Of a DNA stretch of 64,000 nt, positions 24,686 through 34,239 are shown in pieces. Both the position numbers and the translations under genes were made by a program. Source of the stretch: JAFMDF01 sp965277445 (GTDB taxonomy: Bacteria > Bacteroidota > Bacteroidia > Chitinophagales > Saprospiraceae); NCBI GenBank assembly GCA_965277445.1, contig CBDICY010000032.1, forward strand, positions 248,001 to 312,000. Reading direction: 5' to 3'. The notes below the pieces were generated by a model. It made no database searches. It was given only the letters and a program-made list of their open reading frames with translations, and had not been told where the DNA came from. The first letter of the stretch is position 1; each line of letters starts with the position of its first letter.

Positions 24686-25882
24686 ATGGATACAGCAACA
24701 GCAACAGATTTAAAGACTTTTCGTGCGGAAACCCGCGCGTGGTTGGAAGCAAACTACCCAGAAAGTTTGCGCAGACCCGTTAAAAGCATCGAAAAAGAAA
24801 TTTATTGGGGTGGTCGTACCCCTTATTTCCACACGCCAGACACTAAATTATGGTTTGAGCGGATGTATGAAAAAGGTTGGGCGGTTCCACATTGGCCAAC
24901 AGAATATGGCGGTGGCGGATTAAACAAACAAGAATTAAAGATTCTAAGAGAGGAAATGCAAGCCTTAGGCTGTCAACCTCCAATTTATAGTTTCGGTATT
25001 TCTATGCTCGGACCAGCTTTGTTAAAGTTTGGTAATGAGGCACAGAAAATGAGATACTTAAATGAAATTACCGCAGGAAAAGTGTGGTGGTGCCAAGGCT
25101 ATTCTGAGCCAGGTGCAGGTAGCGATTTAGCAGGTCTACAGACAAGTGCCGAAGACATGGGCGACCATTATCTAGTCAATGGGCAAAAAGTTTGGACTTC
25201 TTATGCCGATAGTGCCGATATGATTTTTTGTTTGGTCAGAACTGACCCAGAAGCGCCTAAACATTCAGGTATTAGTTTCTTATTGATTGACATGGAAGCA
25301 GAAGGTGTCTCTACTCGACCGATTAAGTTGATTAGTGGAAAATCTCCTTTCTGTGAGACCTTCTTCGATAATGTAAAAGTACCAAAGGAAAATTTAGTTG
25401 GTAAATTAAATGCTGGCTGGACCATTGCCAAGTATTTATTGACGCACGAACGGTCAATGATTGGTGGGGTTGGAGAAGCTAGAAAAGAAACACCTTTAAG
25501 CCAAATTGCTGTTAAAGAGGTTGGTTTAGAAAATGGCAAATTAGCAGACCCAGTTTTAAGAACTAAAGTGGCGCAATGGATGATGGATGGCGCTAGTTTC
25601 AAATTAGCCGTAGAGCGAATTGTAGATGAAGCCAAAGCAGGGCAACAAATGGGTGCTAAATCTTCTTTCTTCAAGTACTATGCGACCGAATTGAATAAAG
25701 ATAAATACGAATTAATGATGGAATTAGGCGGTTACGATGCCTTAAAATGGGGCGAAGACTATGACGGTGGCAAATTAGCCAGAGACATGTGTCGAACTAA
25801 AGCAAATTCTATCGAAGGTGGTACTTCTGAAGTGCAGTTGAATATTATTTCAAAGCGAATTCTTGGCTTGCCAGGAAAGTAA
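24686..25882 (+). CDS. Acyl-CoA dehydrogenase
   Basis: 398 residues with an N-terminal extension (MDTATATDLKTFRAETRAWL) before the core. Flavin and substrate motifs: YSEPGAGSDLAGLQTSAE, VNGQKVWTSYADSAD and C-terminal ANSIEGGTSEVQLNIISKRILGLP. It oxidises acyl-CoA to enoyl-CoA. Followed after 153 bp by a second acyl-CoA dehydrogenase; tandem pairs like this form heteromeric alpha2-beta2 enzymes in sterol side-chain degradation (FadE26/27 type), which is a possible reading. A fragment with the same N-terminus lies at 53526. Confidence 0.9.
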   Translation: MDTATATDLKTFRAETRAWLEANYPESLRRPVKSIEKEIYWGGRTPYFHTPDTKLWFERMYEKGWAVPHWPTEYGGGGLNKQELKILREEMQALGCQPPIYSFGISMLGPALLKFGNEAQKMRYLNEITAGKVWWCQGYSEPGAGSDLAGLQTSAEDMGDHYLVNGQKVWTSYADSADMIFCLVRTDPEAPKHSGISFLLIDMEAEGVSTRPIKLISGKSPFCETFFDNVKVPKENLVGKLNAGWTIAKYLLTHERSMIGGVGEARKETPLSQIAVKEVGLENGKLADPVLRTKVAQWMMDGASFKLAVERIVDEAKAGQQMGAKSSFFKYYATELNKDKYELMMELGGYDALKWGEDYDGGKLARDMCRTKANSIEGGTSEVQLNIISKRILGLPGK

Positions 25883-25943
25883 TTCAGTAGGCAGTAACAC
25901 AGTTCTCTGAGCTGTGCCACAGTCGGCAGTTTACAGCAAAAAA

Positions 25944-26026
25944 GATGAACTATAAACGATGAACGATGAACATTAACTACATCGCTCCTCGTTTTCGAAT
26001 TCATCATTTATCATTCATCATTCATC
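25944..26026. repeat. Hairpin-forming heptamer repeat (GATGAAC / ATTCATC)
   Basis: GATGAAC, TATAAAC, GATGAAC, GATGAAC at 25944-25971, then ATTCATC, ATTTATC, ATTCATC, ATTCATC at 25999-26026. Complementary arms. Just before it, CAGTAGG/CAGTAAC and CAGTCGG/CAGTTTA (25886-25934) are a second period-7 motif. Confidence 0.7.
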
Positions 26027-26035
26027 ATTATAAAT

Positions 26036-27163
26036 ATGGCTTTAGTTTTAAATGAAGAACAACAGATGTTAAAGACTTCCGCAAAGGAATTCTTAGCAGA
26101 AAATGCACCTGTTGAAGCATTAAGAAAATTACGGGACAGCAATGACCCTAAAGGATATGACCCAGCATTATGGTCACAAATGGCAGAATTAGGTTTTGTA
26201 GGAATTGCCATTCCTGAAAATTATGGTGGCTTGGGCTTCGGCTATACGGGCTTAGGACAAATATTGGAAGAAACAGGTCGTAATTTGACCGCTTCTCCAT
26301 TAATTTCTACCGTCGTTTTAGGCGCAAGTTTAATTAACATCGCAGGAAACGAACACCAAAAGGCAGCTTTATTACCAGCGATTGCAGATGGTAATTTATT
26401 AGTCTCTGTGGCGAACGAAGAAAGCAATGCGCACAAACCTTTTGAAGCGGAAACTCGCTTTAGAAAATCTAGCAACGGCTACTCTATTTCTGGTACAAAG
26501 AAATTTGTTTTAGAAGGTGGTTCTGCGGATAAATTCATCGTTTCTGCGAAGAAAACGAAGACAAGTGGTTTGACTTTATTCATCGTGGATGCAGGGGCTA
26601 AAGGTGTGAAAATTGAGCGCACACCAATGATGGATAGCCGTAACATTGTAACGGTTACCTTCAGAGGCGCAAAAGCTGCAGCGACGGATATTTTAGGCAC
26701 AGAAGGCGAAGGCGCTGCTCCTTTAGAAAAGGCATTGGATATTGCTAGAATTGGTTTATCGGCAGAGATGTTAGGCTCCATGATGGAAGCGTATGATAGA
26801 ACGATTGCATACTTAAAAGAACGACAGCAATTTGGGGTACCAATTGGTGTCTTCCAAGGCTTGCAACATAGAGCAGCAGATATGTACTGCGAAATCGAAA
26901 ACTGCAAAGGTTTGGTGATTAAATCTCTACAAGCTATTGATTCCGACTCTAAAGGTTTGGCGATGTACGCAAGTATGACCAAGGCAAAAGTGAGTCAAGA
27001 ACTTAAAAGAGTAACCAACGAAGCGATTCAAATGTATGGTGGTATTGGCATGACGGATGATGAAGAGATTGGCTTTTTTATGAAGCGAGCTAGAGTGGCG
27101 CAACGGACTTTTGGGGATAGTAATTATCACTTGGATCGGTTTGCTAGTTTGAATGGGTTTTAG
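26036..27163 (+). CDS. Acyl-CoA dehydrogenase, probable partner subunit
   Basis: 375 residues. MALVLNEEQQMLKTSAKEFL is the usual helical N-terminus; VANEESNAHKPFEAETRFRK, ISGTKKFVLEGGSADKFIV and ERQQFGVPIGVFQGLQHRAADMYCE are present. It ends IQMYGGIGMTDDEEIGFFMK ... RTFGDSNYHLDRFA, lacking the GGTSEI-type flavin loop kept in the gene before it; this asymmetry is known from heteromeric acyl-CoA dehydrogenase pairs. Probably co-transcribed with the two upstream genes and ending at the terminator at 27213. Confidence 0.87.
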   Translation: MALVLNEEQQMLKTSAKEFLAENAPVEALRKLRDSNDPKGYDPALWSQMAELGFVGIAIPENYGGLGFGYTGLGQILEETGRNLTASPLISTVVLGASLINIAGNEHQKAALLPAIADGNLLVSVANEESNAHKPFEAETRFRKSSNGYSISGTKKFVLEGGSADKFIVSAKKTKTSGLTLFIVDAGAKGVKIERTPMMDSRNIVTVTFRGAKAAATDILGTEGEGAAPLEKALDIARIGLSAEMLGSMMEAYDRTIAYLKERQQFGVPIGVFQGLQHRAADMYCEIENCKGLVIKSLQAIDSDSKGLAMYASMTKAKVSQELKRVTNEAIQMYGGIGMTDDEEIGFFMKRARVAQRTFGDSNYHLDRFASLNGF

Positions 27164-27212
27164 ATTTGAGTTGTAGTGCCAAGCACTGCTTGGTCTATTA
27201 TAAGATATTAGG

Positions 27213-27245
27213 AAGGGTTGGGGCTTTTGTTCCAGTCCTTTTTTT
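27213..27245 (+). terminator. Rho-independent terminator of the acyl-CoA operon
   Basis: A 10-pair stem with G-U pairs, AAGGGTTGGG (27213-27222) with TCCAGTCCTT (27231-27240), 8-nt loop, then T5. A second small stem CCAAGCA/TGCTTGG lies at about 27179-27193. Confidence 0.65.
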
Positions 27246-27296
27246 GTTTTAAATTTCTAGTAAGTACTAACTCATAATTAGTTAAATACAATGCTG

Positions 27297-27370
27297 TGGA
27301 GCCTAGGGGAGTCGAACCCCTGACCTCTTGACTGCCAGTCAAACGCTCTAGCCAACTGAGCTAAGGCCCC
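27297..27370 (-). tRNA. tRNA-Ala (GGC)
   Basis: A full cloverleaf on the minus strand: acceptor GGGGCCT with AGGCTCC and discriminator A; D-stem GCTC/GAGC; anticodon arm TTTGA-CTGGCAG-TCAAG, giving anticodon GGC; T-arm AGGGG-TTCGACT-CCCCT. The acceptor has the G3:U70 pair that identifies alanine tRNAs. CCA is not encoded. The only tRNA in the window. Confidence 0.95.
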
Positions 27371-27568
27371 AAAAGAAGTTATTGCGAATGTACAACAATA
27401 TTTACCAAAAAATTCAATATTATCGCTAATTTTTTGTAGATAGATAGTTCCTAGTGAATTCTTAGTAACGGATAAAAAATGAGTTGGGTATTTTGTACTT
27501 AATTCCCTGTAAATTTATTCCCCCACGAATTATAGTTGACCAAGTGTTTTTTTGAGTGTTACTTAAAA

Positions 27569-28048
27569 TCAACCTTTTAATTGAATGAGTATCCAAATTT
27601 CTTCTTCCGCATCAGGGGCTCTTTGCTGTGTTTTTTCGCCTAAAACATCAAAGTGTGGTCGGTCAGCTAAAGTGTATGCAGAATTAGGTAACCATTGCGT
27701 AAAAATGTATTGAAAAGTACTCGGAGTAGCGTTGGCATCTTTTATAGTAAAAACTGCATATTTGCCGCCCGTCAAAACAATATTTTTCATACCAGTTGGC
27801 ATTCCTTCAAAAGTAGTTACCTCTACTGCTGCCCATTTGGTAAAAGTAGCAGCAGGGCTAAAATTGACATAATATTCATTCGGGTATACCCTGATGTCAA
27901 ATACGGCTTTATTTTTGACATGTTGTATTTCTTTTTTTCTAGGCATGAACGTCTTGAATAATTGGATGGTTTTATTCTCTATTAAAGACGTTTCTAACGA
28001 CATCCCAATTAGTTTTTTAGCGGTTAGTACTTCTATTCTTGGTTGCAT
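27569..28048 (-). CDS. GyrI-like/AraC effector-binding domain protein
   Basis: 159 residues forming a stand-alone GyrI-like small-molecule-binding domain (SHS2 pair): MQPRIEVLTAKKLIGMSLET, then VYPNEYYVNFSPAATFTKWA, GMKNIVLTGGKYAVFTIKD and FQYIFTQWLPNSAYTLADRPHFDVLG, ending with an acidic EEEIWILIQLKG, the characteristic family ending. These proteins bind hydrophobic ligands and some hydrolyse cyclopropanoids; the role here is unknown. Monocistronic. Confidence 0.82.
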   Translation of the reverse strand: MQPRIEVLTAKKLIGMSLETSLIENKTIQLFKTFMPRKKEIQHVKNKAVFDIRVYPNEYYVNFSPAATFTKWAAVEVTTFEGMPTGMKNIVLTGGKYAVFTIKDANATPSTFQYIFTQWLPNSAYTLADRPHFDVLGEKTQQRAPDAEEEIWILIQLKG

Positions 28049-28285
28049 TTACTTTGTTTATATCTGTTATTATCAAAATATCTTAACACAATAGTAGGCG
28101 TTTTCTTTCACCGAGAAAAACCCCAATTTCACCTAGTATTCTCCTTCTTTCACCTTTTACAATCTTTTAAAACAGGTTAAGTTAGTAACTTTATAATAAA
28201 TTCAAGACATTATAGGGGATAACATTGATTTTATCATCTAGTAAACAAATCACCTATTCAATCACCCGACTGTAAAAACAACAAC

Positions 28286-30679
28286 ATGAGAAAGACCATT
28301 CTATTTTTATTGGTTTGCTTTGCATTTAGCAGCCAATTAATCAGCCAAACCCAAACCGTTAGAGGGACTATTGTAGATTTAGACTCACAAATACCTTTAA
28401 TCGGTGCGACCATCCAATTAATTGCCAATAACCCTGTCGGAACAACAACCGATATTGATGGCAAATTTCAGTTAGATTATATTCCTACTGGACGGCAATC
28501 TTTTGTCGTGCAATATTTAGGCTATGAACTCCAAAAATTAGAAGAATTGGTTGTGACACCTTCTAAAGAAGTAGTACTCAATATCAAATTAAAGGAATCC
28601 GTTGAACAGCTCAATGAAGTCATTGTCAAGGCGAGTAGCAATAATCACGAAGCCTTAAATGAAATGAGTATGATTTCTGCTCGTTCTATGACGATTGAAG
28701 AGTTGAATCGCCAACCTGCCAATTTTTATGACCCTGCAAGAATGGCATTAGGCTTTTCAGGAGTTACTTCCGCAGGAGACGATGAATCCAATGAAATTGT
28801 AGTGAGAGGAAATTCACCCGCTGGTATTTTATGGCGAATTGAAGGCATTGAAGTGTCTAATCCAAACCACTTTTCGGAGGCAGGTACAGCAGGTGGTGGT
28901 ATCTCCATGTTAAGTACCAATGCCATGGGCACCTCCGATTTTTTTGCAGGCGCTTTTCCTGCTGAATTTGGCAATGCTTTGTCTGGTGTATTTGATATCA
29001 AATTAAGAAACGGTAATAATAATACCACCGAAGCAGCCGCACAAATTGGTTTATTAGGTCTCAATGCTGCGGTAGAAGGACCTTTCAAAAAGGGCTATGA
29101 TGGGTCTTATTTAATCAACTATCGCTACTCTACTTTGGGCATTATTGAAAGTTTGGGCGTTATTGAATCAGGCGGTGGTAATCCAGATTTTCAAGATTTA
29201 TCTTTTAAAGTGCGTTTGCCAACCAAAAAAGCAGGTACTTTTAGCTTATTTGGTTTAGGTGGTGATTTTGTGTCAGAAGACGACTATACTTCAGCGGGCG
29301 ACCAAAGAAGAGATATTTTTAGTGGACAAACAGGTATCGTTGGCTTATCCCATTTATTGACTTTATCGAATAAAACGTATTTAAAAACAGTTGTTGCCGC
29401 CAATTATGCAGGTCGTTTTTATGATGAAGGGCGGTTAAATCTACCAACAGAAGGTGCTGTAGATAATGATTATAAAGAATTTTTTGAGGACAAATCAAGT
29501 CGAATTTCCGTTTTACTAAATCATAAATTCAATAGCAAACATGTCTTGCGAGCAGGTGGCGTTTTTAGTCATTTAAATTATGATTTGAAATTAGAAGAGC
29601 GCTTATTCAATTGGATTGAAAATCCTGATGGTTCGTATATGCGGGAATATACCGATGATTGGATTACTTTACTGGATAGCAAAGGTGATTCTTATAGCAT
29701 CCAAAGTTATTTGCAATGGAAATATAATATTACTAGTAATTTAACCTTAAATACGGGTTTACATTTATTGAGTTTTGGTTTGAATAAGAATACTTCGGTA
29801 GAACCTAGAATTGGTTTAAATTGGCAATTTTCGCCTAAACAATCTTTAGCTTTAGGCATTGGCAGACATAGCAAAATTGAATCTTTATCTACTTACTTTG
29901 TGCAAAGACGAAATGCCCAAGGCGAAACCATTTTACCTAACCGAGATTTACCTTTGCAAAAAGCGACGCATTATATTATGTCCTATAATTTGGCTTTAGC
30001 TAAAAAATTAAATTTCAAAGTAGAAGGTTATTACCAAAGCATCGACAATCTACCTGTGAGTAGCGACCCCAATAGTAATGTCGCTTTATTAAACCAATAT
30101 TATTTTGATGTCTTTTTTGACATTCCAAGTTTGACGGGAACAGGGAAAGGTAGAAATTATGGCGTAGATGTTAGTTTAGAAAAAGGCTTTAACAATGATA
30201 CTTATTTTGTCTTAAATGGCTCTTTATTCAAATCAGAATATCAGACCAATACCAACGAATGGTACCAAACCAAATATAGTAGCAATTATAATTTTGTCGC
30301 CATTGGTGGGAAAGAATTTCAATTTGGAAAAAAGGCAAAAAGAACATTGGGTATCAATGCCAAATTTATCCTAAATGGTGCACTACGATATACCCCAATT
30401 GATGAAGCAGCAAGTTTAGCTGCGCAAGAAACCATCTTCAATGAAACGCCTTTCACCAAGCATTTACCCACTTATTGGCGAGCAGATTTGGGGATTAATT
30501 ATAGTTGGTATAAAAAACGAGTTGTTCATTCCTTAAGCTTAAATGTACAGAATGTCACCAATCGAGAAAATATCTTTAGTCAAAATGAATTTTATAGTGC
30601 TGCCGAAAATCGAATTATTCGACGGCAAGGGACGCAATTGCCTTTGATTCCTATTTTAAGTTATCGGATTGAATTCTAG
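28286..30679 (+). CDS. TonB-dependent receptor with carboxypeptidase-like N-terminal domain
   Basis: 797 residues. Signal peptide MRKTILFLLVCFAFSSQLISQ; residues about 25-110 are a CarboxypepD_reg-like domain (VRGTIVDLDSQIPLIGATIQ); the plug follows (NEVIVKASS ... SFSGVTSAGDDESNEIVVRG, NSPAGILWRIEGIEVSNPNH); then a 22-strand-type barrel ending in an aromatic-rich LIPILSYRIEF. It is an outer-membrane importer of the Fe/peptide type and not a SusC, as no SusD gene follows. Substrate not predictable. It stands alone; a GC hairpin follows the stop. Confidence 0.88.
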   Translation: MRKTILFLLVCFAFSSQLISQTQTVRGTIVDLDSQIPLIGATIQLIANNPVGTTTDIDGKFQLDYIPTGRQSFVVQYLGYELQKLEELVVTPSKEVVLNIKLKESVEQLNEVIVKASSNNHEALNEMSMISARSMTIEELNRQPANFYDPARMALGFSGVTSAGDDESNEIVVRGNSPAGILWRIEGIEVSNPNHFSEAGTAGGGISMLSTNAMGTSDFFAGAFPAEFGNALSGVFDIKLRNGNNNTTEAAAQIGLLGLNAAVEGPFKKGYDGSYLINYRYSTLGIIESLGVIESGGGNPDFQDLSFKVRLPTKKAGTFSLFGLGGDFVSEDDYTSAGDQRRDIFSGQTGIVGLSHLLTLSNKTYLKTVVAANYAGRFYDEGRLNLPTEGAVDNDYKEFFEDKSSRISVLLNHKFNSKHVLRAGGVFSHLNYDLKLEERLFNWIENPDGSYMREYTDDWITLLDSKGDSYSIQSYLQWKYNITSNLTLNTGLHLLSFGLNKNTSVEPRIGLNWQFSPKQSLALGIGRHSKIESLSTYFVQRRNAQGETILPNRDLPLQKATHYIMSYNLALAKKLNFKVEGYYQSIDNLPVSSDPNSNVALLNQYYFDVFFDIPSLTGTGKGRNYGVDVSLEKGFNNDTYFVLNGSLFKSEYQTNTNEWYQTKYSSNYNFVAIGGKEFQFGKKAKRTLGINAKFILNGALRYTPIDEAASLAAQETIFNETPFTKHLPTYWRADLGINYSWYKKRVVHSLSLNVQNVTNRENIFSQNEFYSAAENRIIRRQGTQLPLIPILSYRIEF

Positions 30680-30697
30680 CTATAGACAGGATAACAG

Positions 30698-30717
30698 CCT
30701 GCCTGACGGTAGGCAGG
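30698..30717. repeat. GC-rich palindromic repeat
   Basis: CCTGCCT-GACGGT-AGGCAGG, a perfect 7-bp stem 18 bp after the receptor stop codon. This type of small hairpin is widespread in Bacteroidota genomes as a dispersed repeat. The stretch to 30880 has further REP-like stems (for example ACCGCAAAGCGG and GAACCGCTTGCGAATGGG). Confidence 0.6.
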
Positions 30718-30888
30718 GATTATGCAAGATTTACAGGATGAACGAGCGTTCCCGAAGGGTAAATATTTGGGAAATATTTAAGTGAGAGAACCGCAAAGCG
30801 GATGGGAGGAATAAATAATAAAAGTCCCAGAGCGACTTTAATTATTCGTGAACCGCTTGCGAATGGGAAGGCTGGATTTATAAGATTT

Positions 30889-30923
30889 AAAAAGGGCAAC
30901 CATAGAAAACAGTTGCCCTTTTT
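30889..30923. terminator. Bidirectional terminator hairpin
   Basis: A perfect 12-bp stem, AAAAAGGGCAAC (30889-30900) with GTTGCCCTTTTT (30912-30923), and an 11-nt loop. A5 on one side and T5 on the other serve both strands. Between it and 31047 are three copies of an AAAAATGGCTGATTATAAA-like unit (one inverted), non-coding. Confidence 0.75.
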
Positions 30924-31047
30924 AAGTATAATTTCAAGTTTATAACCAGCCATTTTTAACTTTTTTTGCTAAAAATGGCTGATTATAAAATTTTATAGTT
31001 AGCCATTTTTGATAAAAAACAGCATTTTTGGCTGATTATAAACTAGA

Positions 31048-32313
31048 CTAATCTACAATCGCCTGATAAACCAACTGCCGCATTTTCTGATTATAATAGT
31101 CCGTATAAGGATCCATTTGCATCATCAAAAAAGCAATCATTTCTTCTTTTGGATCGATGAAAAAGTAAGTATTAAACGCCCCACTCCAATAGTACATTCC
31201 TTCTGATGCCATATCCGCAGAAGCCGCCATATCCGTTTTAATCCCAAATCCTAAACCGAAGCCAAATCCTGGCGCACTCCACTTGTCCCCTACTCTATCT
31301 GCCGTCATCAATTCAATCGTTTTTCTGCCTAATAATTGATGGTCGTTCCCTTTTCCATTATTCAATAGCATTTGGGCAAATTTCATATAATCCGTTGCAG
31401 TAGAAAATAAAGCGTGGGTGCCACCATAAACGGTTTCGCCTTGTCCTTTAGGCTGTCTTTGAGGAAAAGGCACTAAATTTCCTGCTTGATCTTTATGGTG
31501 CAAAGTAGCAATTCTATCATTCTTTGACGGGTCTAAAGTATACCCTGTGTCCTCCATACCTAGTGGATCAAAAATTCTTTCTTTGAGGAAATCGGCACAA
31601 GATTGTCCAGTAAAATGTTCGATTAGTAAAGCCAAGACATCGGGCCCTGCACTATAGTACCAAACGTTATCGGGCTGTGCAACTAAGGGTAATTTTGCCA
31701 TTGCCATCACTCTATCTTCGATCGTTTTATGTGGCTGAAAATATAAAGCTTTCAGATACATTTGATCAATTTCCGAAGCACCTAATCCATGCGATAAGCC
31801 TGCAGTATGACTCAAACAATGCGCAATGGTAATGGGTTTATCAGTTGGCGTTAATTCCATTTTCTTTTCATCCGAACCTACAACCTCTACAAAGTTGGCT
31901 ACAGACATGTCTTCAAAAGCAGGAAAATATTTAGAAATCGGGTCATTTAGTTGAAAATAGCCTTCTTCGTATAGCATCATAATCGCTACACTTACAATTG
32001 GCTTGGTCATAGATTGGATATAAAATATCTCATCTAATCCCATTTGTTCTTTAGTTACTAAATTGGAATAGCCATGCGTTTTATGTTGGGCAATTGCACC
32101 TTTTCGATAGACTAAACTAACGGCTCCAGGGATTTTTCCAGCTACAATTTCCCCTTCTAAAAAGGCATCTAATCGAGCTAATCTTTCAGCGGATAATCCT
32201 GCCGCCGCTGGATTGATGGCTGTTTGTGATTGGGCTAATAAACCGGTGGAAACAATTAATAATAAGCAGACAAAAAGGGATTGAAATGTGGTTGCTGTTT
32301 TGGTAAATTTCAT
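31048..32313 (-). CDS. Serine hydrolase, class C beta-lactamase/esterase family
   Basis: 421 residues with signal peptide MKFTKTATTFQSLFVCLLLI...GLLAQ. Active-site Ser101-x-x-Lys104 in YIQSMTKPIVS; Tyr in WYYSAGPDVLALLI (the YxN position is Y-S-A, typical of esterase-like members); and the third motif near YGGTHALFST. Mature protein is periplasmic or extracellular. The family includes EstB-like esterases and D-aminopeptidases, so beta-lactam resistance should not be assumed. Confidence 0.82.
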   Translation of the reverse strand: MKFTKTATTFQSLFVCLLLIVSTGLLAQSQTAINPAAAGLSAERLARLDAFLEGEIVAGKIPGAVSLVYRKGAIAQHKTHGYSNLVTKEQMGLDEIFYIQSMTKPIVSVAIMMLYEEGYFQLNDPISKYFPAFEDMSVANFVEVVGSDEKKMELTPTDKPITIAHCLSHTAGLSHGLGASEIDQMYLKALYFQPHKTIEDRVMAMAKLPLVAQPDNVWYYSAGPDVLALLIEHFTGQSCADFLKERIFDPLGMEDTGYTLDPSKNDRIATLHHKDQAGNLVPFPQRQPKGQGETVYGGTHALFSTATDYMKFAQMLLNNGKGNDHQLLGRKTIELMTADRVGDKWSAPGFGFGLGFGIKTDMAASADMASEGMYYWSGAFNTYFFIDPKEEMIAFLMMQMDPYTDYYNQKMRQLVYQAIVD

Positions 32314-32355
32314 TTCTTGTTATGATTTTAATAGTATAATTCAAGTTATGGGCAA

Positions 32356-32486
32356 CTGGTAGCAAAGCCTTCAGGCTTTCCCGTCACCGACCTTCAGGTC
32401 GGAGTGTATTGTTTGAAAAAATTAGTTAACTAGTAAAAACAGGACTAAAGGCCTTTGACCCGAAAACCTGAAGGCTTTGATACCAA
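32356..32486. repeat. REP-like inverted repeat pair
   Basis: The left arm (TGGTAGCAAAGCCTTCAGGC, 32356-32375, continuing to 32385) and right arm ending at 32486 (AACCTGAAGGCTTTGATACC) are reverse complements over about 30 bp with few changes. Between them is a second stem, GACCTTCAGGTC. Located upstream of the serine hydrolase gene. Confidence 0.6.
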
Positions 32487-32498
32487 TTTTATCCTTAT

Positions 32499-33968
32499 TT
32501 AAGATACTTTTTTCTTCAAGGCGCTAGTCGCCAAAATCATTTCCTTATTTTCATAAGCTTCTAAAATATCGTCCAATACTCGACCAATTTTGGTAGTGAC
32601 TCGAATCGCTTCAACCTTCGGCCAAGTCGCTTTCTCTCCTCTTCTAATCAATTCAGATAAATCTTCAAAAGACAATGCAGATAGCACTTTTCGAGCATGA
32701 AAGACACTAAAATCTGCCAAAATATTGATGTCTCCTAAATAATTTTGTTGGACGATAGAATTAATATTATTTGCTGCTAAAGCGACCGAAGAAGGTGCAT
32801 ATTTAAAGAATCGTTTGGCAATAGAATAATTAAATTGGGTGGTCTCTTTCATAAAATTCAAGCCAAACTTTTTAATAGGCGCCAAACGACCATTTTGCTG
32901 AGACGGGTCCATCACAAATGGCAAAGCCAATGGGTTGGTTAAGCTAACAATAAAGTGATTCACTTGATACAATCGAGTCAATCTTTTCTCTGGCAAATCA
33001 TTAGACATCGACCCATCTATCCATTTTCGAGAAGGCAAATAAGGTTGTATTTCCCCCTCCTTATTTTTAGCGGACAATACAACAGGTGGAAAAATGCCTG
33101 GTATCGCACAAGAAGCCATCACCGCCGAACGAATCAACACATTCGGAGAAGCAATTGCATTCAATAAACGAGATTTTTGTTGCGTACCATAAGGAGCAAC
33201 AGAAATATTTATCTTTCGACCAGTTAAATGAAAAGCTTCTTGGAAAGTTAGGTTCGGAATGACATTTTCGACAATGGTTTCCAAATCTTTTACCTTAACC
33301 GAGTCTTGGCTTTGCGCAATCTTTTCATAGATATTCGCCTCTTTTTGTAAGACGGTTAATATTTTATCTTCTTCCAAGAATTCTAATAATTCTTCGTTGG
33401 TATGTGTCCCTACTAAAGCAGCATATAAAGACCCTGCACTTGCACCCGAAATCACATCAGGAATCAAATCTACTTCTGCCAATGCTTTCAAAACGCCCAT
33501 GTGAAAATTCCCCAATTGACCGCCACCACTTAGCATCAATGCCGACCGACCGAAACAAACACTTGCTCGATGGAAAAAATCTAATTTTTCTTCAAAAGAA
33601 ATAGTCGCTTCGGCTGAATTTGCTAAATATTGCAAAGCATTAGCAATCTCATCTACATAATCAACTATCAACTGTTTTGTACCGCTTAATGCTTGATGAT
33701 GTAATTTAGGATTGCCCATACCGCCCATATTACCGTGAATCCCTTCATTCAATAAAAACAATAAGGCTTCCGCATCTCCTCTTGCGTCTCGTAGTTTTTT
33801 TAACCTTAATTTTATTTGGTCATTATCGTATAAATCACTTTGTTCCACCTCTCTCCAATCTGCCATGCCTGTCGCTTTATCCTGCTCCGTCGCATACTTT
33901 AGCCACTCTTCATAACTTTCCGCTCCTTCTAACCTTGCCTTTAATTGCTTTGATTTTTTTGAAAACAT
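32499..33968 (-). CDS. Patatin-like phospholipase with DUF3336, TGL/SDP1-like
   Basis: 489 residues. The N-terminal 130 residues correspond to DUF3336 (ESYEEWLKYATEQD, ATGMADWREVEQSDLYD, LRDARGDAEALLFLLNEGIH, GNMGGMGNPKLH). The patatin core has LMLSGGGQLGNFHMGVLKAL, nucleophile Ser177 in GASAG and the catalytic Asp in WIDGSMSNDLP. The arrangement is that of yeast Tgl3/4/5 and plant SDP1 triacylglycerol lipases. Intracellular (no signal peptide). It probably releases fatty acids that the acyl-CoA genes could use. Confidence 0.88.
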   Translation of the reverse strand: MFSKKSKQLKARLEGAESYEEWLKYATEQDKATGMADWREVEQSDLYDNDQIKLRLKKLRDARGDAEALLFLLNEGIHGNMGGMGNPKLHHQALSGTKQLIVDYVDEIANALQYLANSAEATISFEEKLDFFHRASVCFGRSALMLSGGGQLGNFHMGVLKALAEVDLIPDVISGASAGSLYAALVGTHTNEELLEFLEEDKILTVLQKEANIYEKIAQSQDSVKVKDLETIVENVIPNLTFQEAFHLTGRKINISVAPYGTQQKSRLLNAIASPNVLIRSAVMASCAIPGIFPPVVLSAKNKEGEIQPYLPSRKWIDGSMSNDLPEKRLTRLYQVNHFIVSLTNPLALPFVMDPSQQNGRLAPIKKFGLNFMKETTQFNYSIAKRFFKYAPSSVALAANNINSIVQQNYLGDINILADFSVFHARKVLSALSFEDLSELIRRGEKATWPKVEAIRVTTKIGRVLDDILEAYENKEMILATSALKKKVS

Positions 33969-33991
33969 GTATGCTGCTTTAAGTGTTAAGA

Positions 33992-34105
33992 GTTGCGGGT
34001 TGCGAGTTGGATAGAATTTTGAATCTAAATTTCAGTTAACCGAATAATGAATCGAAGTATTTATAAATACACCAATTGCCCACTCCGTAAATCGCAACCC
34101 GCAAC
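33992..34105. repeat. Hairpin-forming heptamer repeat (GTTGCGG / CCGCAAC)
   Basis: GTTGCGG, GTTGCGA, GTTGGAT at 33992-34012; TCGCAAC, CCGCAAC at 34092-34105. The arms are complementary across an 80-nt loop. Located between divergent patatin and Rieske genes. The remaining bases to 34239 show no clear signal. Confidence 0.65.
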
Positions 34106-34239
34106 AAATATTTAAATCCCGATTATTTTGTCCTAGTATTTACTTAGAATTCCTACTTCTAACAGATTATTGGTAAATTTATCCCTTTTGCGGAGAACAG
34201 CAAAAGAATTCCTTTGATATATGATTAATTTATACATTT

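Noticed and set aside
24601..26026. CRISPR array suggested by regular short repeats
   Set aside because: Units are 7 bp with no spacers, and no cas genes are present.
30720..30953. 77-codon minus-strand frame between the TonB receptor and serine hydrolase
   Set aside because: It consists of REP-like hairpins and a terminator stem.
31048..32313. Beta-lactam resistance gene
   Set aside because: The SxxK/YS fold is shared by many esterases and peptidases; nothing specific to beta-lactamases was seen.
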